Assembly (NCBI GenBank): GCA_946998115.1
Contig: CAMPYB010000012.1
Coordinates: forward strand, 1-33,321
Reading direction: 5' to 3'
DNA from: an uncultured Actinomyces sp.
GTDB lineage: Bacteria > Actinomycetota > Actinomycetes > Actinomycetales > Actinomycetaceae
Length of the DNA stretch: 33,321 nt
Shown: one piece after another, positions 1 to 8,259 of the stretch
Position numbering within the stretch: position 1 is the stretch's first letter
Layout: the number at the start of each line of letters is the position of its first letter
Notes under the pieces: generated by a model
Databases searched by the model: none
The model's input: the letters and a program-made list of their open reading frames with translations, nothing else
Told to the model about the DNA's origin: nothing
Translations under genes and position numbers: made by a program

Positions 1-889
1 TCATATCAGCATTACCGTCTTTAGATGTCACATTAAAATCATTAGGAGGCGTTACACCCAATACAGGTGTTTCTAGGCCATTTTCTACACCAAATTTCAA
101 AGTAGTAACTTCATTTGTCTGAGGTGTAGGAACAGATCCTGGGTTGCTTGGATACATCATTGTAAAAGAGATGTCATTGCCTGCAGCAGTGGAATCTTTA
201 CCATTAGGATCTTGTTTACCATTATACTGAATGTTCATGGTTAGAATGTCATCATCATTATTAGCTTTTAATGTTCCCTTTATAGCACCATTGAACTCTG
301 CTTTTATAGTATAGTTTTTGTCTGCTTGTGAAGCATCAGTAAACTTTATGTTATTCAAAGTAATGCTTATTTCGTCACTCAAACCGTCAACAGCTTCTTT
401 GAATTTATCAAATGTTGAGAAACTACTAGCATCTATTTTATATGTAATCGTTATTTTGTTATTTCCGCTTGTCTCGCTACTAGGATTATCGTCAAATTTT
501 CCATTATCCCCTGTCATGGAAAAAGGTTCATCTACGTCCCCGTCGAATTCCATGCCTTCAGGCAAAGTAACAGTCATTTTAAATTCAGCAGAAGCGTTAC
601 TTAATTTAACCTTATCAGCCTGTGGAGCTGTTCCTTTAAACTTACCTAAAACTTTATTAAACGTTTCTTTCAAATCAGCAATCTTGAATTTACCGATCAG
701 TTCTTTATCAGCAGCTTTAGTGGTAGAAAAAACCTTATTACTTTGAGTATCAGTTCCTACCAACAAATCAGCCTGAGCGTCAACTTTTGGTGTATAGTCA
801 TAGTTCGTCACACCGAAAGCCGAATTTGTCAATGGGAATAAACACAAAGCAACAAGGACTGCTAATAAAATTGAGCACACCCTCTTCAT
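1..889 (-). CDS. secreted surface protein, N-terminal part (cut by window edge)
   Basis: The reading frame starts at ATG 889-887 and stays open to the left edge for about 296 codons, so the C-terminus is missing. A strong Shine-Dalgarno (AGGAG, 8 bases upstream) fixes the start. The first ~25 residues are a signal peptide: MKR, a hydrophobic stretch of L/V/A, then a polar NSAFG cleavage region. The mature part is rich in D, N, T, S and K, has no cysteine that I can see, and reads like the beta-rich modules of Gram-positive surface proteins or adhesins (short strands such as ITITYKID separated by polar loops). A Pro/Thr-rich linker lies around residue 253. An LPXTG sorting signal would be in the part that is cut off. 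The specific function is unknown; adhesin is an inference from composition only. Confidence 0.75.
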   Translation of the reverse strand, partial: MKRVCSILLAVLVALCLFPLTNSAFGVTNYDYTPKVDAQADLLVGTDTQSNKVFSTTKAADKELIGKFKIADLKETFNKVLGKFKGTAPQADKVKLSNASAEFKMTVTLPEGMEFDGDVDEPFSMTGDNGKFDDNPSSETSGNNKITITYKIDASSFSTFDKFKEAVDGLSDEISITLNNIKFTDASQADKNYTIKAEFNGAIKGTLKANNDDDILTMNIQYNGKQDPNGKDSTAAGNDISFTMMYPSNPGSVPTPQTNEVTTLKFGVENGLETPVLGVTPPNDFNVTSKDGNADM

Positions 890-1346
890 GTTATGTTCTC
901 CTAAACATTCAGTAATGCCTATTTTTAAGGCAATTTTATCTTCAGTATACTAAAAATGCATTCCATTGTATACAAATATCAAACTACAGCTCACATTTTA
1001 AACAACCGTTTTAAATAATGCGACAACCGTCTCACCGTCACAAACTCACAATGCAAAAAAACAAACACATTTATATTTAAAAAATTAATCAAATTCAACT
1101 ATCTACTAGTTGACTAAAGCCAGCATTTTAGATATTCTATTGTTTTAATACATTAAAGTATTTTTTTTATTTAACTAGCTATGGGGATGGCGAGTTATAA
1201 TAACGCACAAAGTCGTGCATGTAATAAGCAACAAGGTAGGTTCACAAAATGGGCCTACCTCTTATTTACATTTTCACAAAATGCAAGAATAAAATGTTAA
1301 TTTATAGTAGACTAAAACAAAATTCAATACGCTAAAAGGTAAAACA
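890..1346. other. 457-bp divergent intergenic region
   Basis: AT-rich region between the surface-protein gene (-) and the ABC ATPase gene (+). I see no gene in it. It holds a 7-bp inverted repeat (TCAACTA/TAGTTGA, 1095-1101 and 1107-1113), a consensus -10 TATAAT on the + strand at 1196-1201 without a good -35, a terminator-like hairpin at 1234-1260, and a TATAGT at 1303-1308 that could be the -10 of the ATPase gene. On the minus strand a TATACT near 946 could serve the surface-protein gene. Confidence 0.5.
1234..1270 (+). terminator. terminator-like hairpin upstream of the ABC ATPase gene
   Basis: A 7-bp stem, AGGTAGG (1234-1240) with CCTACCT (1254-1260), with a 13-base loop and a T-rich but interrupted tail. 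It lies about 33 bases after a TATAAT at 1196-1201 and upstream of the ATPase start, so it could end a very short transcript or act as an attenuator. The tail is weak, so confidence is low. Confidence 0.3.
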
Positions 1347-2369
1347 ATGACAAAAAGCTTGCAAGTGAAAAACCTTACAGTAACATACAAAACTGCTGAC
1401 AAAAAAGAAAAAACTGCTTTAAAAAATATTTCTTTTACTGTAAGCGAAGGAGAAATTCTCGCAATTATCGGACCTAGCGGTAGCGGCAAAACATCACTAC
1501 TCAGAGCATTATCAGGATTACAACAATGCGATGTCACTGATATATCATACGGAAATAAAAACCTTGCTACTCTACAAACACATCAAAAAGGCATAGGAAT
1601 GGTTTTCCAAGACGGACAATTATTCCCTAACTATAATGTAAAAAACAATATTGCATACGGGCTGAAAATAAAGAAAATGTCCGACAGTCAACAAGAAGAA
1701 AAAGTAAAACAATTATTGGAATTAGTAGATTTACAAGGATACGAAAATTACAACATACAATCACTATCTGGCGGACAAGCACAAAGAGTTGCTTTAGCTC
1801 GCTCTTTAGCTACTAATCCGGAAATACTCTTGTTAGATGAACCTTTATCTTCACTCGATAAACAACTACGCGTACAGCTTGCAGATGACTTACGATTAAT
1901 ATTGAAAAAAACACAAACCACAGCAATATACGTAACACATGACCAAGAAGAAGCTTTTCAAGTAGCTGATAAAATTGCTTATATTTCTGATGGGATTTTA
2001 AGAAGAATAGACACACCTCAAGAAATATATAAGCATCCTAAAACTTACGAGTTAGCTAAATTTTTAGGATATGAATGTTTCCTAGACAACATACAAGCTT
2101 CCTACTTAGGTCTTTATATCAATACATCTCAACTAATCGCTACACGTCCATTCGCATTTACAATTGCAGAAAATTTATGTTCTAAATTCGGTTCATTTTT
2201 AGCAACTATAAAACAAACACGAGAATACAAAGACGAAAAACAAGCTTTACTACATCTAGATGCTGGTATAAATACATGGATAAAAATACCTGAAAAATAT
2301 GAAGCTAATATAGGCGATACAGTAGTTCTGCAAATAGATAAAAGCAAATGTTGCATAGTATCGAAATAA
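1347..2369 (+). CDS. ABC transporter ATP-binding protein (thiamine-type system)
   Basis: A 340-residue ABC ATPase. Walker A is GPSGSGKT (residues 42-49), Q-loop Gln88, signature LSGGQ (140-144), Walker B ILLLDE (160-165), D-loop SSLD (168-171) and switch His198. After the ~235-residue nucleotide-binding domain there is a C-terminal ~100-residue extension of the TOBE-like regulatory type seen in iron, spermidine and putrescine ATPases; E. coli ThiQ lacks it. It is convergent with the two-domain permease and 2.6 kb from the binding protein with a TPP riboswitch, so it most likely powers that importer (inference). No TPP aptamer precedes this gene. The Shine-Dalgarno is modest (AAAGG). A related substrate such as iron cannot be excluded from the ATPase alone. 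Confidence 0.9.
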   Translation: MTKSLQVKNLTVTYKTADKKEKTALKNISFTVSEGEILAIIGPSGSGKTSLLRALSGLQQCDVTDISYGNKNLATLQTHQKGIGMVFQDGQLFPNYNVKNNIAYGLKIKKMSDSQQEEKVKQLLELVDLQGYENYNIQSLSGGQAQRVALARSLATNPEILLLDEPLSSLDKQLRVQLADDLRLILKKTQTTAIYVTHDQEEAFQVADKIAYISDGILRRIDTPQEIYKHPKTYELAKFLGYECFLDNIQASYLGLYINTSQLIATRPFAFTIAENLCSKFGSFLATIKQTREYKDEKQALLHLDAGINTWIKIPEKYEANIGDTVVLQIDKSKCCIVSK

Positions 2370-2429
2370 TATAACTTTAAAATTATAGAAAATAATAATG
2401 ATACGTTGTATAAAAATTCGTCAATACAA

Positions 2430-4082
2430 TTACTTTGAAAAACGACCTGCAAGTAACAATAATACAGAAACTACTATAGTCAATATCACACAACTTGCAC
2501 TAGCCAAGCCTTGATAAAGCATAGCGGGCTTGGAAATTAAAGAATAGACCAGCACTGGCAAAGTCACTCCATCAGGCCTGAACAAGAAAGAAGTAGCACC
2601 AAATTCACCAAATGATACAGCCAAAGCCAAAGCATATGCACCCAAAAGTGCATGCAAAAAATAATGCCATTCAATAGTTTTAAAACACTGCCACAAATTT
2701 GCTCCCAAAATACGCGAAGCATCAATTTGCCTATCGTCTATACCTTTAACTATAGGCACAATAGCTCGAACAACGAGAGGTATAGCAACAGTTGCCTGCG
2801 CCATAGGAACTAAAAGCCATTGCCACATAGTGTCAAATAACAATACATTTACAGTAATTAAAAATCCAAAACCAACAGTTGCTGAAGATATACCTAAAGG
2901 CAAAATAAACAAAAAATCAAAAAATCTTTGAAAATTTTCAGTCAGTTTCACGTGAAACTTTTGCGTACGAGAAGCACGCCTTGATAAAACAAAAGCAACA
3001 CAAAAGCCGATAAAAATTGAAATCAAAGCAGACACTAATGCTGTTACTATAGAATTACAAATTGTTGCAAAAACATTAACACCACCAAATAAAGGCAAGT
3101 CACCTTTAAACAAATCAACATAATTCGCAAAAGTAAAACTATTATCACGAGTAAAAGATCGTAAAACTAAAATAGAAATAGGCAAAATTATCAGCAAAAT
3201 AATCACGATAAAAGACAAAATAATTAAAAATAAATCTATACTTTTAAGTTTTTTATAAATAATGTTTTTACCAGAAATAGTTTGCCCAAACCCCATGCTA
3301 GAATCAAAATTACCGACAAAAAATACTAAAAACAAAACCAAAAAAATTTGCAATAGCGAAAAAATAGAAGCAGATTTTAAATCTAAAAATTGTGTAGTTA
3401 AAATATAAATCTGTGTTTCAATAGTAGAAACGCTACTACCGCCCATAATCAAAACAACACTAAAAGACGTTGCGCAAAAAAGAAAAATAACACTAAAAGC
3501 AGAAAAAATTCCCGGGCGCAAAGCAGGTAAAACAACAGTCCTAAAAGCATAAAAAGCATTCGCGCCAAGAGCGCGTGCCACATCCACTACTCTATAATCA
3601 ATACCTTGCCAATAAGTTCCTATAATACGCACAGCAACACATAAATTAAAAAACACCATAGCAATAATAATTGCAAAAACACTACCATCTAACTTCAAAA
3701 AACCCAAATAACCATTCTCAGCAAAAAGCATACGAAAAGCCACACCCACAACAGCAGTAGGAAGAATAAAAGGAATCATCAAAACACAACGCCAAAATTT
3801 ATGTCCCCAAAAATCCAAACAATAAAAAACATATGCCAAAGGCAAACCTAAAAAAACACTAAGCGTTGAAGCCACAAATGAAATAAAAATCGTATACCAC
3901 AAAGAACGCAAAAAATCATAACTTAAAATGGTAGAAATAACATAATCGAAAGTAAAACCACCACTTTTAACATCAAAAAAACCTCGAAAAACTAAAGCTA
4001 ATACCGGATACAAAAAAAATAACGCAAAAAACAATATAGGAACTATTACACTTACAAATAACAAAAATTTATAAAATTTCAC
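2430..4082 (-). CDS. thiP: thiamine-type ABC transporter permease, two fused domains
   Basis: A 550-residue membrane protein with two tandem binding-protein-dependent permease domains in one chain, the ThiP/FbpB architecture (E. coli ThiP is a little over 530 residues). About a dozen hydrophobic segments are visible. EAA-type loops that contact the ATPase are seen in both halves: around residues 167-190 (DVARALGANAF) and in the C-terminal half (DASRILGANLW). A polar cytosolic insert in the second half carries FHVK (376-379), encoded by a parS palindrome. The start is GTG at 4082 with a weak ribosome site. The gene converges on the ATPase gene with a 60-base gap. Assignment to thiamine rests on the riboswitch-controlled ThiB-like protein nearby; iron is the alternative. 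Confidence 0.85.
   Translation of the reverse strand: MKFYKFLLFVSVIVPILFFALFFLYPVLALVFRGFFDVKSGGFTFDYVISTILSYDFLRSLWYTIFISFVASTLSVFLGLPLAYVFYCLDFWGHKFWRCVLMIPFILPTAVVGVAFRMLFAENGYLGFLKLDGSVFAIIIAMVFFNLCVAVRIIGTYWQGIDYRVVDVARALGANAFYAFRTVVLPALRPGIFSAFSVIFLFCATSFSVVLIMGGSSVSTIETQIYILTTQFLDLKSASIFSLLQIFLVLFLVFFVGNFDSSMGFGQTISGKNIIYKKLKSIDLFLIILSFIVIILLIILPISILVLRSFTRDNSFTFANYVDLFKGDLPLFGGVNVFATICNSIVTALVSALISIFIGFCVAFVLSRRASRTQKFHVKLTENFQRFFDFLFILPLGISSATVGFGFLITVNVLLFDTMWQWLLVPMAQATVAIPLVVRAIVPIVKGIDDRQIDASRILGANLWQCFKTIEWHYFLHALLGAYALALAVSFGEFGATSFLFRPDGVTLPVLVYSLISKPAMLYQGLASASCVILTIVVSVLLLLAGRFSK
2944..2959. other. parS centromere site (ParB-binding palindrome)
   Basis: A perfect 16-bp palindrome, AGTTTCACGTGAAACT, whose inner 14 bp (2945-2958) equal the ParB site sequence GTTTCACGTGAAAC known from Streptomyces and other bacteria. 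It lies inside the permease gene and encodes FHVK. At this base composition a chance exact match to this 14-mer is very unlikely in 33 kb. Chromosomal parS sites cluster near oriC, which suggests, as an inference, that the window is in the origin-proximal part of the chromosome. Confidence 0.85.
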
Positions 4083-4119
4083 AATACAATTCCGATAAAA
4101 ATAAGCTTTTTAATAACCA

Positions 4120-4133
4120 TAGATAACTATCTA
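4120..4133. repeat. inverted repeat upstream of the permease gene
   Basis: TAGATA (4120-4125), two central bases, TATCTA (4128-4133), about 38 bases upstream of the permease GTG start. There is no T-tract, so an operator is more likely than a terminator. The binding protein is unknown. Confidence 0.3.
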
Positions 4134-4231
4134 CCACATAAGTAACACAAAAATTTGTGACACCTAATTTTCAAGACCAAAAATATTATTTAGCAAACAA
4201 AATTCAAACACACAAAATAAAAAATAATAAA

Positions 4232-4543
4232 TTATTCAACGTCCATAAAATCTTTATCACTCACAAACTTTTCATTTGCTTTATAATCCACTAAATCATT
4301 ATCAAAATCTATTTGAGAATGAGAAAGCACATAACGCACAATAACTGCGCATAAAAAAGACCTTAGTAAAACAAAAACTATATATTCACCAAAAGAACTT
4401 CCCACACCACCATTTTTAGGGACATCTCTACCAGATTTCTCCCAAGCTTTTTCAAAAATTACATCGAACAAAAACGACGAAATAATAGATAAAATAGAAA
4501 AAATAATATTTTGCTTCTTCATAAAATCATCATTTTTTTTCAT
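4232..4543 (-). CDS. DUF4235 membrane protein
   Basis: A 103-residue protein starting at ATG 4543. A longer frame could start at GTG 4585, but GGCGG sits 8 bases before the inner ATG and the extra 14 residues are not family-like. The order is a basic N-terminus, one hydrophobic segment (IIFSILSIISSFLFDVIF), the AW-x-K...G-R-DVPKN core typical of actinobacterial DUF4235, and a second hydrophobic segment (YIVFVLLRSFLCAVIVRYVL). It ends with a ~30-residue acidic tail. DUF4235 proteins are small integral membrane proteins of unknown function found mainly in Actinobacteria. The gene stands alone between the permease and the riboswitch, in the same direction as the permease but 150 bases from it. 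Confidence 0.75.
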   Translation of the reverse strand: MKKNDDFMKKQNIIFSILSIISSFLFDVIFEKAWEKSGRDVPKNGGVGSSFGEYIVFVLLRSFLCAVIVRYVLSHSQIDFDNDLVDYKANEKFVSDKDFMDVE

Positions 4544-4685
4544 AAAAACACCGCCATTATAAAAATCAACAAATCCTAAACACACTAGTAGTAAAATCCT
4601 ACCAAATTAACATTACATAAAAAATGAAAATAAAATATTTAAAGAAAAATCATGCATTTTAAAGACATATACAGTATTCTTTAAT

Positions 4686-4770
4686 GTGACAGGGGAGCAT
4701 AAATGCTGAGAGTGCGACACAATCGCTGACCCTCAGAACCTGATATGGATAATACCAGCGCAGGAAGTCA
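4686..4770 (+). promoter_or_regulatory. TPP riboswitch aptamer
   Basis: All THI-box landmarks are present: closing stem TGAC/GTCA (4686-4689, 4767-4770), GGGGAGC followed by GCTGAGAGT, then ACCCTCAGAACCTGAT and the 3' core GGATAATACCAGCGCAGGAA. It lies 182 bases upstream of the binding-protein gene, in the same direction. TPP binding is expected to turn expression down. The expression platform appears to be the SD-masking hairpin described separately. Confidence 0.97.
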
Positions 4771-4912
4771 AACATACATTGAAAAACAACATATAATTGA
4801 CAGTTTTATGATTGCACGATTATAAAACAACGCATATAGATATAGGCCCGCGATAACAGCGTACACATTTCTATTTACTGTTGAAATTAAAATGTATGTG
4901 TAATATTTTGAT

Positions 4913-4947
4913 CCCCTCCATTTAATTTTTTAAAAATTTTACGGAGG
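4913..4947 (+). promoter_or_regulatory. SD-sequestering hairpin, likely riboswitch expression platform
   Basis: CCTCC (4915-4919) is complementary to the GGAGG Shine-Dalgarno (4943-4947) of the binding-protein gene. An inner AATTTT/AAAATT helix (4924-4929, 4933-4938) closes the hairpin. This implies translational rather than terminator control; no intrinsic terminator is visible between aptamer and gene. CCCCT at 4913-4917 could instead pair with AGGGG in the aptamer (4691-4695), a possible switching partner (inference). Confidence 0.65.
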
Positions 4948-4951
4948 AAAT

Positions 4952-6016
4952 ATGAAAAAAACGAAAATATTGCCAATAATATTGGCGAATGTTTTGCTTG
5001 CAACAGCTCTTTGTTCTTGCAGCACAAATTCACAAACAGGTGCACAAAATGAACAAAAAGAAACTCAAACAAAAGAATTAAAAGTTTTAGCATACGATTC
5101 TTTCAATTTAGACAAAAAACTAATGAAAGACTTTGAAAAAAATTCCGGATACAAAATAAAACTTATTTCAAGTGGCGGTGGCGGAGAATTAGTCAATAAA
5201 CTAATCTTAACAAAAAACGCACCTGTAGGTGATGTAGTTTTCGGACTTGACAACGCTTTCGCAGGACGCGCATTAAAAGAAAAAGTCTTAGAAAAACCTG
5301 ATCTTAAACTACCTGACGGTGCTGAAAAATACACGCAAAAAGACGCACCTGAACTAGTTCCAATCGATCACGGACAAGTTTGCGTAAACGCTGATAAAAA
5401 ATGGTTTGACGACAAAAAAATGCAAACACCTGAAACATTTGAAGATTTAGCTAAACCTGAATATAAAAATCTATTCGCTGGAATAAACCCAACAACATCA
5501 TCTGCAGGACTAGGCTTTTTCCTATCAAGCGTTGCTCACTTCGGTGAAAACAATTGGCAACAATATTGGACAGACCTAAAAAATAATGGAATGAAAATTT
5601 CAAAAGACTGGTCAGGTGCTTATAATGTAGACTTTACAGCAGGTGAAGGAAAAGGTGACAAACCACTAGTCGTATCATATGCTACAAGCCCTCTTGAAAC
5701 CTTAAAAGACGGTAAAACATCAACAGTAGCTTTACCAAAAACATGCTACGATCAAATTGAATATGCTGGAATAATAAAAAGTACCAAAAATAAAAAAATA
5801 GCTCAAAAATTCATAGAATACATGCTATCGAAAAAAGTTCAAGATACTTTGCTCGATAAAATGTACGTATTCCCAGTATCAAATGAAGCTAAAATCGATG
5901 ATAAAGTAATGAAATTTACACCACCTGTTAAAGATGCACTTACATTAGACACAATTACCTTGGAAAAGAACCGTGATAATTGGTTGAAAGAAGTAACCGG
6001 CATATTAACAAAATAA
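4952..6016 (+). CDS. thiB: thiamine ABC transporter substrate-binding lipoprotein
   Basis: A 354-residue secreted solute-binding protein. The N-terminus is a lipoprotein signal (MKKTK, hydrophobic core, then LCSC with lipid-attachment Cys23), followed by a Ser/Thr/Gln linker. The mature domain opens with LKVLAYDSF and carries DVVFGLDN around residue 90, both close to E. coli ThiB/TbpA (TVYTYDSF, DVVLGLDN). Length fits the family (ThiB is about 330 residues). It binds thiamine or its phosphates outside the membrane and delivers them to the permease. Upstream is a TPP riboswitch, which supports the thiamine assignment strongly; the Shine-Dalgarno is GGAGG and is masked by a hairpin. A strong terminator follows at 6038. 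The permease and ATPase are not in this operon, so only the binding protein is visibly TPP-controlled. Confidence 0.93.
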   Translation: MKKTKILPIILANVLLATALCSCSTNSQTGAQNEQKETQTKELKVLAYDSFNLDKKLMKDFEKNSGYKIKLISSGGGGELVNKLILTKNAPVGDVVFGLDNAFAGRALKEKVLEKPDLKLPDGAEKYTQKDAPELVPIDHGQVCVNADKKWFDDKKMQTPETFEDLAKPEYKNLFAGINPTTSSAGLGFFLSSVAHFGENNWQQYWTDLKNNGMKISKDWSGAYNVDFTAGEGKGDKPLVVSYATSPLETLKDGKTSTVALPKTCYDQIEYAGIIKSTKNKKIAQKFIEYMLSKKVQDTLLDKMYVFPVSNEAKIDDKVMKFTPPVKDALTLDTITLEKNRDNWLKEVTGILTK

Positions 6017-6037
6017 AAATTCGTATAGGGCGGATTC

Positions 6038-6073
6038 GTGGGATAGTTTTAACTACTATCCCACATTTTATTT
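6038..6073 (+). terminator. intrinsic terminator of the thiB unit
   Basis: A 10-bp perfect stem, GTGGGATAGT (6038-6047) with ACTATCCCAC (6055-6064), a 7-base loop and the tail ATTTTATTT. It lies 21 bases after the stop codon. Confidence 0.9.
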
Positions 6074-6090
6074 AAAACAATTATGCAAAA

Positions 6091-7914
6091 CTATAAAACT
6101 TCAAAAGAATCAGAATTTATAATCAATCCACCATATAATTTTTGTAATTTTACAGCTATTGTAAATAACAAAATTAAACCGATATTTTGTTCCCTTAAAA
6201 GGCTAGGGGAAAAAGTGGAACACAAAGCATTTATATTCTTTGGTAGCCATTGGAATCGATATTCAAAACAATTTTCTTTACCAGCATTTTGTCGATATTG
6301 ACTATCAGCTTCACCATAAGCTTCAATTGAAATCTTTGATCCAATCCCAAAATCCGCTACAAAACTATAACCATGCGTCCAATCATTACAAATACCTTCA
6401 TCTACACTTGAAATACAAGTATTCAAAGATTTTTTATTTAAATTATTACTCAAGTCGTGAATATTATTTGTATCACTAAAAACACTATTAGATAACAAAT
6501 TTTTCACAAATTTCCATTTAATATTCTTTAAAAGATAATCAACATTTTGAAAAGGAAAATCAACCTTTAAATCATAAATTATTTTTTCCACTAAATCACG
6601 ATTTAAACTATTCATATTTTCTAAAATGAATCTTCCTTTATCCATATCTTTTAGATTCATATCATAAATAGTCGGTGAATTACGCACAAAATTTTTGTGA
6701 ACACTATTTGTAAATAATTCTTCCAAAATTTTATTTATACGATCAGGCGGAATAATACTATTCACACGCCAAGTAAAATTAGTTTGCACTGTGTTACTAT
6801 TAAAAACTTTTCCAGTATCGCAAGAAATTAGATTGCCGTTGCAAAAACGCGCCACTTTATCTAGCACATTTATACCTTCAAGTTCAGCACTTTCAGGTGG
6901 CGGATACCCAAAAGCTAAAACATATGGATCGTTTTGTAAAAATTCAGGACATTTAACAGGCTTTTTAAAATCATCAGATTTAAAAGACTTTTGTTTTAAT
7001 ATTTTTTCTTCTAAATTTCCTTGAAAATCAGTCTTAGAAACAAAACATTTTTCATTCGCAACTGGACCAGTTTTAAAACCATTTTCTTGAAAGTTTTCAT
7101 CTTGTAATAAATATCTAGTTTTTGGACAATCTAAAACCCACAAATGCTTTTTTACACGCATTCGATCAGACAAATGTAAATTAAATTTTTTGCAAATACT
7201 CTTTGATAAAACAAATGGGCCACGCAAAATAACATCTACATTATCAACCGTGAAAAAATGAATATCACCAAAATTATCACAGTAAGAATGCGCAAGCAGC
7301 TGTTTAATAATTTTATATAAATTAACTGAATATTTTGCTTCAATCAAAAGTATATGTTTATTTAAAATAAATTTTTCATCAATTTCATTAGCTTGCTCGT
7401 GACGAGCATGAAAATTATCGTTGCTACTATCACAATTATTAATGTTTGCAATATTGCATTCAGGATTAAAACTATTTACTTGAACATCAGCAAAATGAAC
7501 TTTCTCTGGATGAGCATGGCCTTTATCATCAAAAACAATACCTAATTGTCGAGTATCTAGTCTTTCATTATCATTAATAATTTTACGCCTAGTTTTTCTA
7601 TGCAAAGTATCTTTTTTATCAGGAATCTGCTGTCTTTTTGCAACTAAAATACGTTCATAATTTTTTTTGTCAAAATTGTTGTTGTCTGCGTCAACTTGTT
7701 TTGTATATTCATGAGGTATTTCTGAATTTTTATGTGTCTTTGACCTCAATGCTACTCTATTGCGCTTTGAATATTTCCTAATAACAGTATCATTTTGCAT
7801 AGTCGTATTTTGATCAAGATTACATTTGCGCAACTTAGTATCATCTTTTTTACCATAATAATTTTCTTCATCAGAATTTCGTTTTATGTAAGATTCAATG
7901 TTGTTTTTAGTCAT
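6091..7914 (-). CDS. 607-residue protein of unknown function
   Basis: A long single frame convergent with thiB (gap 74 bases). I do not recognise the family. Residues 1 to about 175 are highly polar and rich in K, R, N and D, probably disordered. The rest looks globular: a segment with KHILLIEAKYSVNLYKII near 185, a block DPYVLAFGYPPPESAELEG then LDKVARFCNGNLISCDTG, a predicted strand TNFTWRVNSIIPPDRI, and a C-terminal block with HGYSFVADFGIGSKISIEAYGE and a hydrophobic NIGLILLFTIAVKL near the end. There is no signal peptide and no clear transmembrane bundle. The middle and C-terminal blocks vaguely recall uncharacterised actinobacterial proteins, but I cannot name one. Cysteines are scattered and form no evident zinc knuckle. 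It appears to be its own transcription unit. Confidence 0.7.
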   Translation of the reverse strand: MTKNNIESYIKRNSDEENYYGKKDDTKLRKCNLDQNTTMQNDTVIRKYSKRNRVALRSKTHKNSEIPHEYTKQVDADNNNFDKKNYERILVAKRQQIPDKKDTLHRKTRRKIINDNERLDTRQLGIVFDDKGHAHPEKVHFADVQVNSFNPECNIANINNCDSSNDNFHARHEQANEIDEKFILNKHILLIEAKYSVNLYKIIKQLLAHSYCDNFGDIHFFTVDNVDVILRGPFVLSKSICKKFNLHLSDRMRVKKHLWVLDCPKTRYLLQDENFQENGFKTGPVANEKCFVSKTDFQGNLEEKILKQKSFKSDDFKKPVKCPEFLQNDPYVLAFGYPPPESAELEGINVLDKVARFCNGNLISCDTGKVFNSNTVQTNFTWRVNSIIPPDRINKILEELFTNSVHKNFVRNSPTIYDMNLKDMDKGRFILENMNSLNRDLVEKIIYDLKVDFPFQNVDYLLKNIKWKFVKNLLSNSVFSDTNNIHDLSNNLNKKSLNTCISSVDEGICNDWTHGYSFVADFGIGSKISIEAYGEADSQYRQNAGKENCFEYRFQWLPKNINALCSTFSPSLLREQNIGLILLFTIAVKLQKLYGGLIINSDSFEVL

Positions 7915-8259
7915 ATCTAGCTCAAGTATTTGAATTTTCTCATTTTTGAATATTAATAAAATATTTCATTTTCATGAGTATTTCCTAAAATTTGACGTAT
8001 ATCCAGTCACTTCAGACTACATATCTTAAGATTTTACACCAAATATTTTCATTACTTATAATCAAAATTGGTATCAATAACTTTTCACAAATATTTATAA
8101 AATATTTTTATGTAACTTATCGTTTCAATTATACTCATTTCAATCATAAATATATGCTTACTATAATTGATAGTTGTTTTTTAAAAACTTCATTGTCAAA
8201 CAAAAGGTATTAAAACAATACTTATACTCAAATATGCAGTTTCTTTTATAAAGTTTTAG
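7915..8259. other. 345-bp AT-rich intergenic region
   Basis: Very AT-rich. One short open frame on the + strand (7992-8213) has no ribosome site and a composition like random AT-rich DNA. I see no RNA gene or repeat. The first ~60 bases must hold the promoter of the 607-residue gene, but no clear -35/-10 pair stands out. Confidence 0.5.

Noticed and set aside
318..746. 142-codon open frame on the plus strand
   Set aside because: Antisense shadow of the surface-protein gene, which has the signal peptide and Shine-Dalgarno.
7992..8213. 73-codon open frame in the intergenic region
   Set aside because: No Shine-Dalgarno; I/Y/F/N-rich composition typical of random AT-rich DNA.
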